Below are positions 1 to 15,500 of a DNA stretch of 64,000 nucleotides, in pieces. The stretch covers positions 137,536,721 through 137,600,720 of the forward strand of contig NC_088098.1 of the NCBI RefSeq assembly GCF_036370855.1, written 5' to 3'. Each line of letters opens with the position of its first letter. Within the stretch, counting starts at the first letter, position 1. This stretch comes from Dromaius novaehollandiae. Its lineage: Eukaryota; Chordata; Aves; Casuariiformes; Dromaiidae. Below the pieces are notes generated by a model. It did not search any database and was not told the origin of the DNA. It worked only from the letters and a program-made list of their open reading frames with translations. The translations under genes were made by a program, and so were the position numbers.

Positions 1-584
1 GAGATCTCTTTCCATTTTGGAAACAGGAGTGGAAGAAAGGCGTCTTGAGCAAGATACTCCTTTGTGTGGTGGTGTGAGAGGATCTTTTAAGACATCAACC
101 TGCCCAATTCTTCCAATGTATTTTGGGCCTCTTGGACTGCTCAGAGGGGAATGCTGGGACCTAGGACTGTCCTCTAGAAGTTTGTGCTGTGTAGTCAAGG
201 GGACTCTGCTAATAGCACACTGTAGAAGTAAAGGGGACTGCTTCTTTCTTGATGTTCTGCTTGCAGCTGCATCCTGGATCACTCTGTTTTGGTAGTTTCT
301 GTAGGCTTCTTCCAGGTACTCTGCCTCTTTTTCTAGTTCTTTAATTCTAGCCCTGGTTTGAGCCATACATTCCAGGTCAGAATCTGGAGAAGCACTCCGT
401 GTCTGCAGCTGCTGATGATAACCAGCTCTTGCAACAGCATTTCCCTTGATGACATCATTCATAATCTGAGTCTTCAAGAATGCACTATCCACATAAATAC
501 CCGGAGGTACAGTTCTATCATCAGTGAAGTCAATGATAGAGCGGTCAACAAATGAAGGCTTTGGATTCCGATACACTTCATTTT
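1..584 (-). CDS. OFD1: OFD1 exon 16 equivalent, partial (runs off left edge)
   Basis: This large exon starts after TTCTAG at 585 with [20 protein letters not shown]. It contains a further short coiled coil ([20 protein letters not shown]) and then a Ser/Pro-rich, probably disordered region with several S-P pairs. It is open to the window edge, where it encodes [18 protein letters not shown]. Human exon 16 is also the largest, at about 0.6 kb. Confidence 0.95.
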
Positions 585-3500
585 CTAGAACTACATGACC
601 AAGAATGCATGAGAGAGAGACATACAGACAGACAGACTCATAACTAAACAGAAAAATTAAGACAGCATTTAAATTCCAATTTAATCAAAATGATTTTAAC
701 ATGAAACTAATTTCAATTCTGAGAATTTAATGTAATCATTTAAATATATTTTTATGTGGCTGCATAAGTGCAAATTATGACTGATATTTTTTCATTATAC
801 ATTTCTCTTTCTCTTCAGGTAAAACTCTACCTCAGGTATTCATTCTTACTAAACAATTCTACAGAGCATGATTCCTTAAATTGTGATTTCTTACATTATA
901 ATTAAAAAATATTAGTTTCACCACTTTGGATTCAGTATATCCAATCATACTGTTAAAAGCGTGAGGGACTCACAGTCAGCCAGAAGCCTTAATAGATTGA
1001 TCATATTTAGATCTAAAAGAAATTCAGAACAAGCCACATCAGGCATACAGCATGTGGTTTAAAAGAAAAGTATTCCTCAAAAATTGTTAGTTAAATTTAA
1101 TGTTACTGTTCTGAGGCTGTGTGCTTCCTGGTTTGCTTTTGCATGTTTCAGTAAGCCCAGAATCTATAGGGCAGTATCCTTCTCCACAGAAATTACTACC
1201 TTCCTTGTATTCTACGTTACTTTGATGACAACATCCTTAACTCTGATGCAAAACAAAAGTTCACGCAATACTTTGTCATTTAATTAAACGCAAAATTATT
1301 TTCAAAATATAAATTTACTGTATTGACCCTATTCAAATTCCAATTACATATAATACCTACAGTTGCACCATATATGAAAATATATTTATTGGCCTAGTGA
1401 CTAAATATTAAGTATCGCATATACTGAACTACATGCAATATATACTGTATGTAATGTATACTTTACCTGTTTTGGTATCTGTTGTGCATAGCCACTGCAA
1501 AATTCAACTGCATAGTTTTAATTAAATTTACGTATCAAAACTTGAATTCATCTTGATATTAGAAATTTGACAGATAGGCATCTTTAGAACTACATTTATT
1601 AGGCAGACTTAACCGCTTTATGCAAATGCCTCTCTCTTCTAATGCCCACATGAGATGCTTAAGTTATCAGCCTTGACTACAACTGTCAAAAAGGTAGGTT
1701 TAAAATTGAGACACGATACAATTTCAAACTGATGATTCTTATTATGAACATTAAAGAATGAGAAAGTATTAAAACACAACATATCCACTTGAAAAAGGTG
1801 ATTTATGTTATCACCAAACATTGATGCCTTTATTCTGAGGAATAACATAAACAATAAAAAATGATAGTATTCAGGTAGGTATGTTTTCCTTTCTGCCTTT
1901 TGTTTACTCTTTAATTTTCTGTAAGGGAAGGAAGTTGTAGTCAGTTTGCATTTTAAACTGCATTTTTAAACAGACTGACTTAAAACTTGAAATCTATGCA
2001 CTGACCATATATTAGTTCCATGTAACCAAAGATCTTTTTAAGCCTCTGGAAATTCTTATGTTGGTTTGATAACAGCGCTTTATAAACGGCTTCTTTTGTA
2101 TGAGATACAAACCTGCCTGTGTTTGTTTCAACTGCAGTTTCAGTTCTTCAACCTGTACGTTTAACTTTCTCACAGTAGCTTCGGAGTCCAACAGCTGGGT
2201 CTTTAACTGGGCACAACGCTCAACCTAGATGAGATTGGGGGGAGGAGAAGGAGGGGCAGGGACACATAATCCAAATAAATAGAAATATCCTGACCTGCTG
2301 AATGCTTGTTTCTTTCTAAGTGTTTTTCAGGTTAAGTCAAAATATATATACAGAGTAAACCACCGAAAGTCAGTAGCGACAACTTAAAGGGTGGAAAAGA
2401 TTGACTTTGGATGTTTTTTTTTAAGTTGTTTACATAAAAATAAGTATAGTTCAAAGCATTTCAGTAACATTCAGAATGACATGCACACAAGGGTAAATGT
2501 TATCAAGATGACAGGAAGAAGAAGTATTCAAACTATTTAGATTAGAAAGAGTAATCTACCTCACTTTGTAGCTGCTTTTCCAAAAATTGCTTGTGACTTT
2601 CAAATTCATCCTGTTCCAGCTTTCTAGAATGTTCCATTCTTCTCAACTCTGCCTGGCAGGCCAGAAGCTCCGCTGAGGGCCGGGCAAGTTCTTTCAAGAA
2701 AGAGAAACACAAGATATTTAACAAAATGAGTGTTCACTTTTTTATAATACCTCTTTGAAACTTAAAACTGATTTGTTTTTGAGACCATAACAAGTCTTCC
2801 ACAACTAAATTTCATTTGAATAAAGTACTTTGGGATTTTTCTTTTTTTTTGGCTTTTATAAAGATCTCAAAATTTTTTTGGTATAGTCACTTAAAAACTA
2901 CACCAGGATTTTCTTATTCTGAAAAGAAAATACATATTCCTACCTTACCTAACTGGATGCACATCTCTACTCTGCCATAATCTCAGATGCACATTTTATA
3001 ACTGTAGTCAGGTGAGCCCTCAAAAAAATGGAAGGTTCTTCTTACCTTTACTAACCATACTACTGCTGTGAATGGAAATACTGTACTGTTTTTTTCAGAA
3101 GGTGAAAGGGACTATCTTAGTATTACCATTATTAGTTATCTCTTATTTCAGAATTTGTATTATACTGCTGTATTTAAGAAAATAAACATTTAATGTCAAG
3201 GATTTTCTAAATTAAACAAAGATAATACTATTATTTAAAGATGCTTTTCAAAAAACTAAGAAATGAAGTAGAGAAGGATTATATAGTTCACTCAAACTCA
3301 GGCAAAATGTTACAGCCTATCTGAAAACTGAACTCAGACATGAAGCTTTGTGATTCCATAAATAAGAGAAGGCATTAATCAATCATCAGACATAAACTAA
3401 GTCAAAAATTTAAGGAAGGAAAAAGAAATCTATCTGGGAGAAAAAAAAAACAGCTAGCATAAAACCAAGTTTTCAAAGCTTTTGGATGTTTTTAAGGACA

Positions 3501-6500
3501 CTTGCTTCGTTTTTTACAAACATAAATTCAGGTTTAGAGTGAAATACTAGTAAACATAATAAAAATAATTTGTTTTTATGAAAATTTCTAAACAAGTACC
3601 TGTAGAAACACATAAAAAAGAAATTTACAAAATCATTCACACTAACTGTCTTGGAGATGCTGGTGGTCACTGCGAGTCTCCTCCAGCTGTTGCTTAAGTA
3701 TTTTATTCTGCACTTGGAGCTCCAGTTTCTCCTCCTTTAGCAAGGGATAGTCTGAAACCTCTTTCAGTTTTTCTGTCAACAACTGATTCTGTTTATTTAC
3801 CAGCAGAACCTGGGCCTTCACTGACTCCAAATCCAGCTGCAGATAAAGAACATTTCAGAATCTTAAAAAGGTGCTTCCACTGAAAAACAAATCTGTATTA
3901 GTTAACAATGACTTATTTCATATTTTCTTTTTTGAAAATGTAGCTCAAACGCACAAATTAGAATACAGCTCTTCTAAATGCATGTTTACAATTACCTCAA
4001 GTTCTTTCTTACGTGAGATAGCTTGCTTCAATTCCTCCTTTTTTGAATTAACAGCAATGGATTCTTCATGCAAAAGAATAGCCTTCTCTGCAAGAGGAAT
4101 TACAAATGTTAAATTAAAATTTACAGACTGCTGCATTAAAAAATGGTATCAACAAAAAACAATTGAATTTGCTAAAACAAACATTCAGTTTAATTCAAGA
4201 TTTAAATGATTTTATATGTGTTTGTGTGTATATATACATTCCTTCAAAATTAAGTAAATTACTGTCTGCATACATGTATACATAAAAATACACACGCTTC
4301 ATCATAATTAAATCATAAATTCACATGCACATCATACATAATTTTTCCACATGACCCTGACTTAAAAGTCTAAATATGTTATCCATCCCAGCTGTCTTTC
4401 CTCAAGCTTCAGTTAAGCATCTTGTGCATGATAAATGTAGCAACTGGCAACCTTTCAAGGATACGGTACTAGACTGTACCAGACTTCAATCAGAGAACTA
4501 GCTGGTAGAACTTCAGAAGGAGCTGGGAAACCCTCTGCAAAAGGAGGATGCTTTTCAGCCTCCATGTGAAGTACCAGCTAATTGATTCCCACTCTATTCT
4601 GAACTGCAAGGAGTTGCTGACCTGTCCCTGGATCCTGCTATATGTTTTTCAGTATCTGCTTTGGCATTCTCTTTGTCACTTACACCAAACTGTCACTGTT
4701 ACCAAACTTTGGTTTAATAAAAATAGTGTTTTGAGGCCTCTTGGTAAAGGTTCTAGAAATAAACAACAGATATTTTATCTATCTCAGAGATGGTTACCTT
4801 TATTCTTTTTCTCATCTTCAGTAACTTTGCTGGTTCTGGCTATGTATTCTTCTTTCAGTTCAAGCTGATATCTAGAAGTAAAAACAGTTATGTATTCCCA
4901 AAGCACATGTGTGTGTGTGCGAGATGGGAAATTCCAAATTTTCCCAGACTAAACTATTGCCACACAATTATTTGTTGACAAAATTCATTCTCACAGGATC
5001 ACATAAACTGATGATGTATATTCCACAGTCTCCCTGGGTAATCTGTGCCAATACCACACTATCCTACTAATAAATTTTTTTCCCTAAGATCCAACCTCCC
5101 AAGCCACAATTTATGGCCACTGCTGCCCACCAGATTGTCTAGCACTCCCAAGCTACAAAATACATGAAAAATAGCTACAAAAAACGACTGAATTGAATTC
5201 AGATAGCTGTGGGTGCTATTATCTTTCAGCCTCCTCAACAGACTAAACAAGCTATGCTCTCTCAACCTTTCCTCAAAGCTCATGTCCAGTAGGCCCATAA
5301 CTATCTTGACAGACCCCGACTAGGCCCCGTCCAGTTTCTCCATAATTGTCTTGAATCGGGGAGCCCAAAACTGGGCATGGTATTCCAGGCGCAGCCTTCA
5401 GCAATACTTGAAGGGGATAACAACTTCCCTTAACCTGTTGGCCATTCTTCTCCTAAGGTAGCCCATCACACTGTGTGCCTTATTTGCCAGAGCGTGCTGC
5501 TGCATCATATTCAACCTGACATTCACTGTAACTCCCATGTCCCTTTCAGAAACACTGCTACTCAGCAAATTCATTTTCCCTATATGCAGTCACTTCATAG
5601 AGATATTTGGTCCCAAGTGCAAAATTCTGCACTTCTTGTTAAACTTCCTGAGATTTATATTGGCCCAATCCCCAAGTTTATCAAAGTCCCTCTGCGCTAG
5701 AACTGTGCCGTTTGTTATGGCAGTCTTTCCCCTCAATCAAGTGTCATGTGCAAATTTGCTGAGGATGCACTGTGTCATCATCCAGGTCACTGATGAAGGT
5801 ATTGGACAGTAGAAATCCCAGTACTGGCCCCAAGGGCTCTCTGTTTGTCATCAGTGACCAGCTGGTCATTAAGCACTGCCCAACTATCCATCGTTCAATT
5901 TTACTGAAATCTGCAAGAGCTAAGAGTACTCAGTGTTTTGTATGATTGGGACATATTAGACTGTAAATGTTACCAAATATCTCTATCCCCATCTTGTAAT
6001 TGTAAATGGCCCAGACCACTAAGATCCTTCTCTCAGTTGTGGAATTTAAAGCTTACTTAGTAATCAAAAAAAAGATTCCTTTTCTAACAAACATCATTAT
6101 TTCTACATACTAAATACTAGCTCTTCACTACTTCTCATCAAGGATTAATAAGGACATGGATTTTATCTACTTAAGCATTTGTAGAATGCCTAAAATATTT
6201 TATATGTTGATAAAATAAGCTAATCCTTAAAATACCTTCCTTTTCCTCAGCAGGCAAAAGCACTTACAAGCATTACTTGTAACTAGCAGTTATGGACTGT
6301 CTGGGTAAAATAAGGCATATGGGTTTAACCAAGGTGAATCAATTAGTTGCATTTTGTTGTTCTCTGTCCAAATAACTGAAATAACTCAGTTTCAGCTGAA
6401 GGACCATTCTCACCACAACCCACTCTTTACATCTTTCTTCTGTAATTTAAATGAAGATACACTAACACAGACAATACCTACTATTTACTGATAGCTGATA

Positions 6501-9500
6501 CTAACAGTTGATAGGTTGGCTTGCAAACAAATCATGGTGTATCAGCTATTTGGTTGATCTTCCTAACTGGAAGTGTGGTTCATGCCATCATGTAAGCATG
6601 AGCAATGATGTCCTGAGAGCACCTGCCTGCACTGAAGCATCAAGTAGCCCTCAAGTGACCAAAGCGCTCAAAGCACACATAATAGCAAAGTCAGTATAAA
6701 CCCACTGCAACACTTCAAAAGGGGTCACAGACAACATTGTCTAATTTCAAAGAGCAGTTCTAAGCAAATTCTTTGAAATTATGTTCAGACAGATGGAATT
6801 CAATAACAGAAGGTGATCTATAACACAGATACCCCAAAAGGAGGTGGGTGGGTGGGTGAGGTAAGAACCTATCTATCTATACTTCATATGGGCTACTGTA
6901 TCTCTCATCCCTTCTCCAAGAAACCTCCAACACTTCTTTAATGCTAACTTCACCTCCATGCCTTTTCCACATTCGTAACATGTCCAGTATTTAAATTCCA
7001 GTCAAAGGAAATCACTAAAACTGCTTGTATCTTCTTATCTAAACAAAAATTCATGTCACATCCCTTTCTCAGATAATAACACAGAATTTAAGTTACAAAA
7101 ACAATCTAACCTATGATTAAAAGAGAATTATTTTACATAGCAAGCTTTTTTTTTTTAACCTGACAGAACTGTCAGGTCTCACTAGCAAAGATATAAGCAA
7201 CAATGTAAACAATTCAAACTGATTAAAATAAAAACCTTAGTGCACATTTTTAAAGTCCTTGCTTTGTTACATTTTTGATTAATAAATTCTATAGAATGTA
7301 TTATTCTATTTTCATAGGAAATAATATGTGTTCTTTTAAGAAACAAAAGAAAAATTTACTTCAAGAGTTCACTCTTAAGCTTTTGGTCATAAGTCTCCTC
7401 TATGTTCTTCACAGCAACCTCCCGACGTCGAAGTGCATCATCAATAGTTTTATTTTTTTCTTCCTGAAGTTTCTGAGTGCTGAAATATTCATAAATATAG
7501 AGACAGCGACTAGTTATGAAGCCAAAACTTTAGGGTTTTTTTTTTAATAACATTTAGAAAACTCAGAAGGTAATGTCCTTGCTTGGAGAAATGTAGCAAT
7601 TTAAAATTATGATCAGAATCTGTCATTGTCATTCATTAAGAACAAGAAGAAGCAGCACACGCTGAATTGCCCTATTTAAAATCCAGCACCAATCTATTAT
7701 GCAGCTATCCTGGGGTAACCCTAGCTCAGTTTCCCACACTGGAAAGCCTTCAGGGAAGATACTGCAGAGCATGCTACTCTATCAGCACCCTCTGTTGGCT
7801 TGCTGAAAAACAAGCCTTTGTGATATTCTTTTCTCTTAAAAAAAACAAATGGCAAAGTAATGAAATTAAGCAGTATTGAAAACCTGGCAAAAAAATTGGT
7901 TATTATTTTATTTAACCAAAGAAAACCGATCTTATTAAGCACAACACTATAACAGATACTAATGGAAAAGCAGGATCACATGCCTCAGTGTTACAATTAC
8001 TTAATGTTCCCTCCTCCCCGAACTGCAAAGCAAACATCTGGTTCCTTGCCTCTGAAGCGATGCCACCCTATTTTGGTTGGATAAGGGGAAAAAAATAAAG
8101 CTTCTCTCTGTATGGGGTGTCCCTGATAAGAAAGGCAGATATACAATACTACTCAACACACATACACAACTCTTGGGATAGATAAAAATCTATTTCAACT
8201 TCATAAAAGCGACAGCATCTTGAAGCATGCTTTCCAGGAACAAAGAACAACATTTAGTATTGCATACGCCCATCAGTAACTCACACTTCAAATGCCTCGA
8301 TTCTTTGCTTCAATTCTGCCTCTCTGGTTCTTATGACTTCGATATCTTTCAGTAGAGTTTGTCTCTGAGCGTATACTTCCTTTGCTTCAATCTGAATGAG
8401 AAAATATCTTTAGTTTTACTGCACATTTTATACAGTATTTGCTGTTTAACATGTTGAAACTTTCAAGGAACTTCTTCAGGAATTGGTCTTATTCCAATAA
8501 ATATTATTTATTTATTCACAATTTGAAGTAACATGCAGAATCTAACGTAATTATATTTTTATTCCCATTATCCTAATGTTATTCTGAGTAAAAATGCCTT
8601 GGAAGGAGACATTACTGGCTATGAGTAAATGCGTTTCTTTTAAGAAATTGCACAGGTTTAAATTTACATAAAAGATTTTTTAATTATTTATTGAATAAAC
8701 CTGTTCAAACATCTCTTTTTTAACAAACAACTTTATGTTCTTCAAAAAGACAACAGTGAAAAAAGAAAGGCCAAATCCCTGATTAAACATGATTTGAAAC
8801 TGAACAGCAGATTCAACCAGCAGTCTTTTTACTTTCACAATTTAACTTATACATATTAAATAAACTGTTAAAGAAATCCAAGTGATGAACATGTTAATAC
8901 CAGAAGTCACATATCTTCTTACCAACAGAAAAAAAGAACTTCTATTGTTCTTAGGCATACAAGGCATTATTTCCCTCCAAAGAAAGACTAAGCGCATAAG
9001 GAAGAAAAACAAATGATGATTTTGCCCTATAGGTGCTCCTATCAAGTCTGCATGTCATGTGCGTATCTTGAAAGAATTATCTGCTATTTCCTGTGCAAAA
9101 AATAGATTTGTCAAGCTGTATTTCCTGGACATAAAATCATCTCAGTAAAGGGTTAAATGACCTTTTACCTTTAATACAAATATACTTCAACTCAGAGAGC
9201 TGCTGGTCTCTGTTAAGAGAGTATCCAGGTAAATGAAGGCGCAGAAGCTGACAAGAGCAACCAAATATCCATACATAACACTTGACAGATATGCTGATCC
9301 ATGTATTCTTTTTGAGTTACTGAATTAATTTCATGCCTAAAGAGGATTGATAGCATAAAATAGACAGTTATATACTGCAAGCTTCTAAGGACATAACCAT
9401 GAAAGAATTTCATAGAGCAGTGATAAAATGTTTAATTTTCAGAATGGAAGGAGGTCAATAGCAGAGTGCTTAGAGACCTAAATTACTGCTTCATTAATGA

Positions 9501-12500
9501 ACATCACGTGCTCTGAAAGGGGGGGGACACATGAGCAGGAAAGTGGTAACATTTGTGGATGAGTAAATTAGTTATATAGGAAGGTCTACTGCAGACAGAG
9601 GGGGGATGCTAGGTAAATGGGCAACAGAACAGCAAGCAAAGTATTCTATCAAAAACTGAAAAGTAATGAGAGTCTTTGAGAAGCAATTTGTTGTGTGCTG
9701 CATTAATGCTTATTACTCTGGCAAAAAAACAAGTGTTAACAGCCAGCCCAAAGGAGTAACTCATCAACACAGAGTGTTCAAAGAAAAGAAATAAGATGAC
9801 AGCTTGCAGCAAAGAGAAGAGCTACTGAAAATATTGAACATATTATGACATAGCACAATGGTATATCCACACCATGCAGACTATATATTCCATTTAGTTT
9901 ATAAATTCTCTCTATTAATAGGAAGAATTCTACTTCAACTAAATGCTGTGTTTTGGAATCAAACAAAAGTGAACGATCAAATCAACCTTCTATTAAAAAA
10001 TCTTCAGTTGTCTGAATTCAGAAAAGCTATTAAAATAGACTAAAGAGTATATATTACATTTCAATCCTAGCTTGCAGAACTGTTCCTGTTCCAGCAAACT
10101 CTACTTAAATATTTATCCATACGCATCTGTGTAGCTGCCAATGACGTTCCCCTATTTATGAGAACAAAAGTAAATTCAAAGTTTTCACTAATAAGCCAAA
10201 TAAGATCTGAATGTAGATCTACAAAGATCAAGGAACAGTTTAATCAACTCACTAAATCACTTTGTACTACATTAAAACATATATATATTTGGAACTTTAC
10301 CTCTTGTTGTTTTTGAAGCCTCTCAATAGCATTCTTTTCACGAGAAATCAGGGCTTCAGACTTGGCTTGATGTGTCCTTTCAAACTCACGCCGTAGCTCA
10401 GAGATTTCTTTTTGGGTTTGCACTTTCTCTTCTATTTTAATCTTTGCTATTTCAACTTGTTTAAAATGTTCTAGCTTTTACATAAAGGAGAAAAAGAGGT
10501 TTAAATAGGTCCATCTTCAAATGAACAGACAATCCTTCCTCAGACAATTTGAATTTTACTTTACTTTACAGGCTTATGAAGTAAAACATACTACAGGAGT
10601 TCTATCCTAACTGAAATTCAGCAGAAGCCACATTCTTTAATTCCTCCTTTGACAGGGTCTCTATTTTTGCCACTTTCCTAAAGAACTGTTTTTGACTGGT
10701 GATGCAATGAATGGCAGAAGCAAACTCATCCTGAATCACTCAGGAACACCAGAATTTCATTGAGACACAAAAAAGCGTAGCACAATGTGTCTCCACATAA
10801 ACCAAGTTACAGAAATGGAAGTCCTGAGTCACAGATTTGTAGAAAGCTTAAAAAAGCGAGGGCATACCAATAGTAAAGTCAATATCCTGCAAATACACAG
10901 AAGAGTTGCAGGGAACATGCCTTCACACAAAGCATTATGTGCAATATATGCAAGAACAAATAAAGAAGTATAAAAAAAATCTGGAAGAAAATAGAAAGCA
11001 TGCATACAATGGAATAAAAGAATAGGAGAAACAATGAGCAAAAGAATAAAGGGAGAATTACAGAAAAAATGTGAGACTGGAGAAAACAAGGAAGTTAAGA
11101 CAGGAAAAAAGCACAGTAGGGATGTCTGATCAAGGAATTTGGGTCTGTGGGCATAAATTTTGTGGGAAAGTTAAAAAAAAAAAACTGGTGAGACAGTACA
11201 GCCTCTACTGTACAAACACAACTTGGATTAGAAGTTGCTTATACTAATTCACTTCACACTGCTAAATAATCTATGTAAAGTTAAATAGATATAAATCACT
11301 TCTAAATTGAATTAAGATCCCAGTCTCCTTTGTGGCAACTGCTTTGCTTAAACTGAGAAAAACTTAACTACACACAAATTAACATGTTTTGCATTCTAAT
11401 AAGACAGCGCTGGGGAACAACGAATGAGTGAAGGTCGAAGATCAAATGCACTGGTTTTAGATTTAATTCTCCATCCTTTTATTTGTCTATCCCAATAAAT
11501 ACAGCTGAACTGATCTCTTCAAACAATTTATATGCATATGAGTGCCTTTATAAGTGCCTAAATATTCTAATTAATAACTAGTGAGTAAATCTTTCTAGCA
11601 CAGCATAAAAAAAAAAGTTCACCTTGACAGAAAACCGTGTAAAAAAACCTATTTAAGAGAACTGCAGTACATTCTCTCTGTTCCATTTTTCAAACTCAGG
11701 GACTAGGGATGGATTATGCAGCAAAAAAAGACTCTAATTTTACTCCCAAAGTGCAGGAAAAGCCTCCAAAAGAGCTCTAACTTTAATTATAGTAAGAAGA
11801 AAACCATAAATAATTAAAAATATTGCGGCTGTTGTGATTTTAAAGTTTCTGTTCGATGTTTTGAAATAGTATGCAGATTCTAACCAGTATCAAAAACTAA
11901 CTCAACTTGTACCTATCAAACTGTACAGCAGCAATTAGCTTTTCTTGGTCACTATGCATTATTCTGAAATTCAAGCTTCAAAATCTTACTGTGAAGAAAA
12001 GAAATATTATGACTAAGCAGAGTAAACTTTTCTCCATAAAACAAAACAAAGAAAATCAAAGGACAAATAAAATTTACCAAATTAAGAAAGAAAAAAAATA
12101 ATAAAATAAGATACATGTTTCCAAATTAACATCAGAGCAAAAAGCTTAAGAATCTGCATACGTCTAACAAAAAAGGGGAATGGAAAATATACATATGTAA
12201 CATCATCAAATTTACAATTGATATTGGAGTAACTTAGCCTTTTGTATTATTATAAATTACTATTAGACTGTTTCACTCCAGTTTTTATAATATTACAAGT
12301 TTAAGTTGCAAAGTAAAAATTAACAAATTTCTTGCTCAAATTGAATGACTGGAATTATACCTTTTGAGACATTTCTGCTTGAAGCTGCTTCTCTATTTCT
12401 TTTTTATATTCATGAAGTTTTACATCCAAAGATTCGTATTTCTGATGCTGGGGATAAGAGTCTGCAAACTGTTCATCAATCAGCTGAAGCTTCTCAGCTA

Positions 12501-15500
12501 TAAAAATTCATCATTTAAAAATAAATTAGTCACCATAGTTATCCTACCAAAGATTGTAAAGATTTTTCTCTCTGTATAAAGTTCCTGTATATGAGTAGGA
12601 CCATCACAGAAAGATCCGCATGGTACAACAGCTATGGTAGCACAGAAACGGCATGAAGTAATCCATGTAGTTACCATTATGTCTTCCAGAACATATTTCA
12701 AAACATAATATTAACAATCCATCTCAAATGTTTTAACTATCAGCTAAATACCTAGGAAAACATCTGAGCAAGAACAGAATTGTAATAGGACTTTAATCTG
12801 ATTTTAAGAAAGGTGAGAAAAGAATGTACTAGTGATAGGTTTAACCTTGATTATTACTTCAGGTTGCACATGAATAAATGATGAATGAACACCATTCATC
12901 CAATTTATTCATCCATACCATTTATCCAAAATTATCTGGGGAGCCTTGCCTGCAAAGGTTGCACTTACCAAGAGATTCCCTGTAAGGAGGCATTAAGCCT
13001 GTCTGAGTTTCTGTGTCACGGCTTTCCTTACTTAGATGATGCTCGATCAGTTCCGTTAAGATCTGCATAAGAAAACCTTTCAAGATCCAATATATTGGTC
13101 ACTTCTGATTTCATACCAAAGTGAATTTTCAAGCATATAACTAAAAAAACAATATCCACTAAACAAAGAAAACTCATCCAATTTACTAAAGGAATACAGT
13201 GAAAATTAAATAAACTCAATGCTAGTAAACTATTAAGATTTTTATTATAAGCATGTTCCGGTCCATCTCCTTCTATAAAAGCTGCCTTTTTGCTACTTTT
13301 CCTTTCATGCATTTCTCTCTCATTTCCAGGCTTGTCGGAGAGTGCAAATTACTACTACTTCAATTATGAGGATATTATGTAACAAGAGAAAAACAAGAGT
13401 TTTTAAAGATCAAGCCACTTCAGCCTGTATAATATAGTTAGCTGTCACCATACAGACATGGTAACTATTTCTTACAGAAAACAATGAAAAATTAACTAAA
13501 TCTTTAGCAAGGTATTGAAATACTCTATGCAACCTAACTCAGTCAGTTATAAATAAATCAAAACTGAACTCACCAACATTAGAGTGCAAAGCTTCCGAAG
13601 AACATTAGATTTAATATCTGATTACTGATTTCATACTTTTAAGTCATTTATTTTAGTTTGTAGGCGAATATTAACACTTCATCCACACCACAAATAAGAG
13701 TTGCATTATCCTGAAATACAATGTTTACTATCTAGATGAACTGCAAATTTCTTCAAAAAATCCTATTAAATCCAGATTATTCAATACTAATGTATACTCA
13801 AGGAATTTAAGTTTCTATTGCTCGTATTTTAATTAAAATGAAGCTGACATGACTATTATTGTGTGCATCATGTATAAACATCATATACCTTTTTTATTTT
13901 CCTTCTGAGTTCCCAAAGTCTGTAAGAAATAAAAGATGGCATTTTATCCAGCCTATTTCATCAAAAACTGTTACTCAAGTGTATTTTTTGAATCAAAATC
14001 ATTTTACCAATGATTTGTAAAGACTGGATTTTGGATTGATCCTGATTAATTGAAGAAGATCTTGCATAGTCAACAGCTTTGGGGGAAAAAGAAAGGAAAA
14101 AAAAGATAAATCAGAGAAGGTCAACTATCTTCAAAACATTTCAAATATGTAAGCCACTATTTTACACTGTTATAGAATAATGTTTTCCATCTAAGAAAGA
14201 TACATTTATCACCTTGTAAAATCACTTTCAGAGGCTTGCTGTCCTAGTAGCATGTTTACTATCTCCTTTATCTAAGATACCTGGCAGTCAGTGTGCAGTC
14301 TCATGACTGACTAAAGCTTGGAAGAGATGGTTGTATTTTCTCCTCAACCTGGACACATGCTCTTGCTGCTGTCCTTGCACCATTTCTAGCTACATCATAT
14401 AGAGCAGATCAGCTCACTAATACAAATGACAACTAACCACTCTGCAGTTCAGAAGATTAACTTTCACTTAGAAACATCTTCACCACATTATGAAGTAATC
14501 ATAGAGGGAAAACAAAGAAAGGGCAAGGACTGCTTTTTCCAGCCACAGCCTGTAGTTAGAACGGCTTAAACTGATTGTGAACCACACTTTCAGACAATTA
14601 ACTGGGCCAAAAAAAGAGGCTACCTTTAATCAGGATCAGTTCAAGTCGTCTGCCACATGGCAAAAAAAATGGTCATGGCAGACTGTGGCTGTGGTTGAAG
14701 TAAGTGTGACTTCAGGAGGCTCTACATCTTTCCAGAACAGCATCATTAGCTTATTGCCAGTTTAAAAGTATTTGTGAAAATAGCCCTGGTCAGAAGCTGC
14801 ACTGTCACAAGAGGGGATTTTCCAGTTATGCTGAAAGACTAATATTTGCAAAGCTCCCAAAAGTCTTAAAAGAAGTAAATTATTGAGCTTACCTTCTTCT
14901 TCTCTAATCCACTTTCTGGAAAGAAAACAGAAAGTGAATACTCATAGCCACATCTCTGCAGATGATCTGCCACCAAACTGTTGGAAGCTGTGATCAAAAG
15001 TGAGCCATGATCACTTGCAACAGTCTGTGGCTGAAGTTCTCCACTTAAAATTGGGTGCATTAGTTCATGGATTAGCTGGTTTCGGAGCTGTGTCTGGTAC
15101 AGAAAAGAAATTTTAACAATAGGTAAACAGAGAAAATGAGAGTTTTTATTTTCCAAAGACCACGGGGGTCTCATTGTATTTGTATCAGCTGTATTGCAAC
15201 CTATGTAACAGAAAGGGGAGAAGACTAATTTTGACAAAATTTGGACTGCTCAAGACACCATGGTTTTTTTCAACACTCACCAATGGTGCTACAGCGATGT
15301 TTGACTTTCCCTCAAAATACAGGACTGAGAAGAAATACTGTTTTCTGTCCAAAAACTCACATGAATACCATGCCAGTACTCTCCCTCCCCCCAGCTTCAT
15401 TTTTAATTAATGCTTTCCTGTTCTCCTTCTCCCTGTATTAAGTGAAGCCCATCTGATGTAGTTTCAGTTTCAGGTATGGTTGAAAAACTCCCAAGTCCTC

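Noticed and set aside
5473-5812. Plus-strand frames of 75-91 codons
   Set aside because: They fall inside the CR1 fragment and are read antisense to it.
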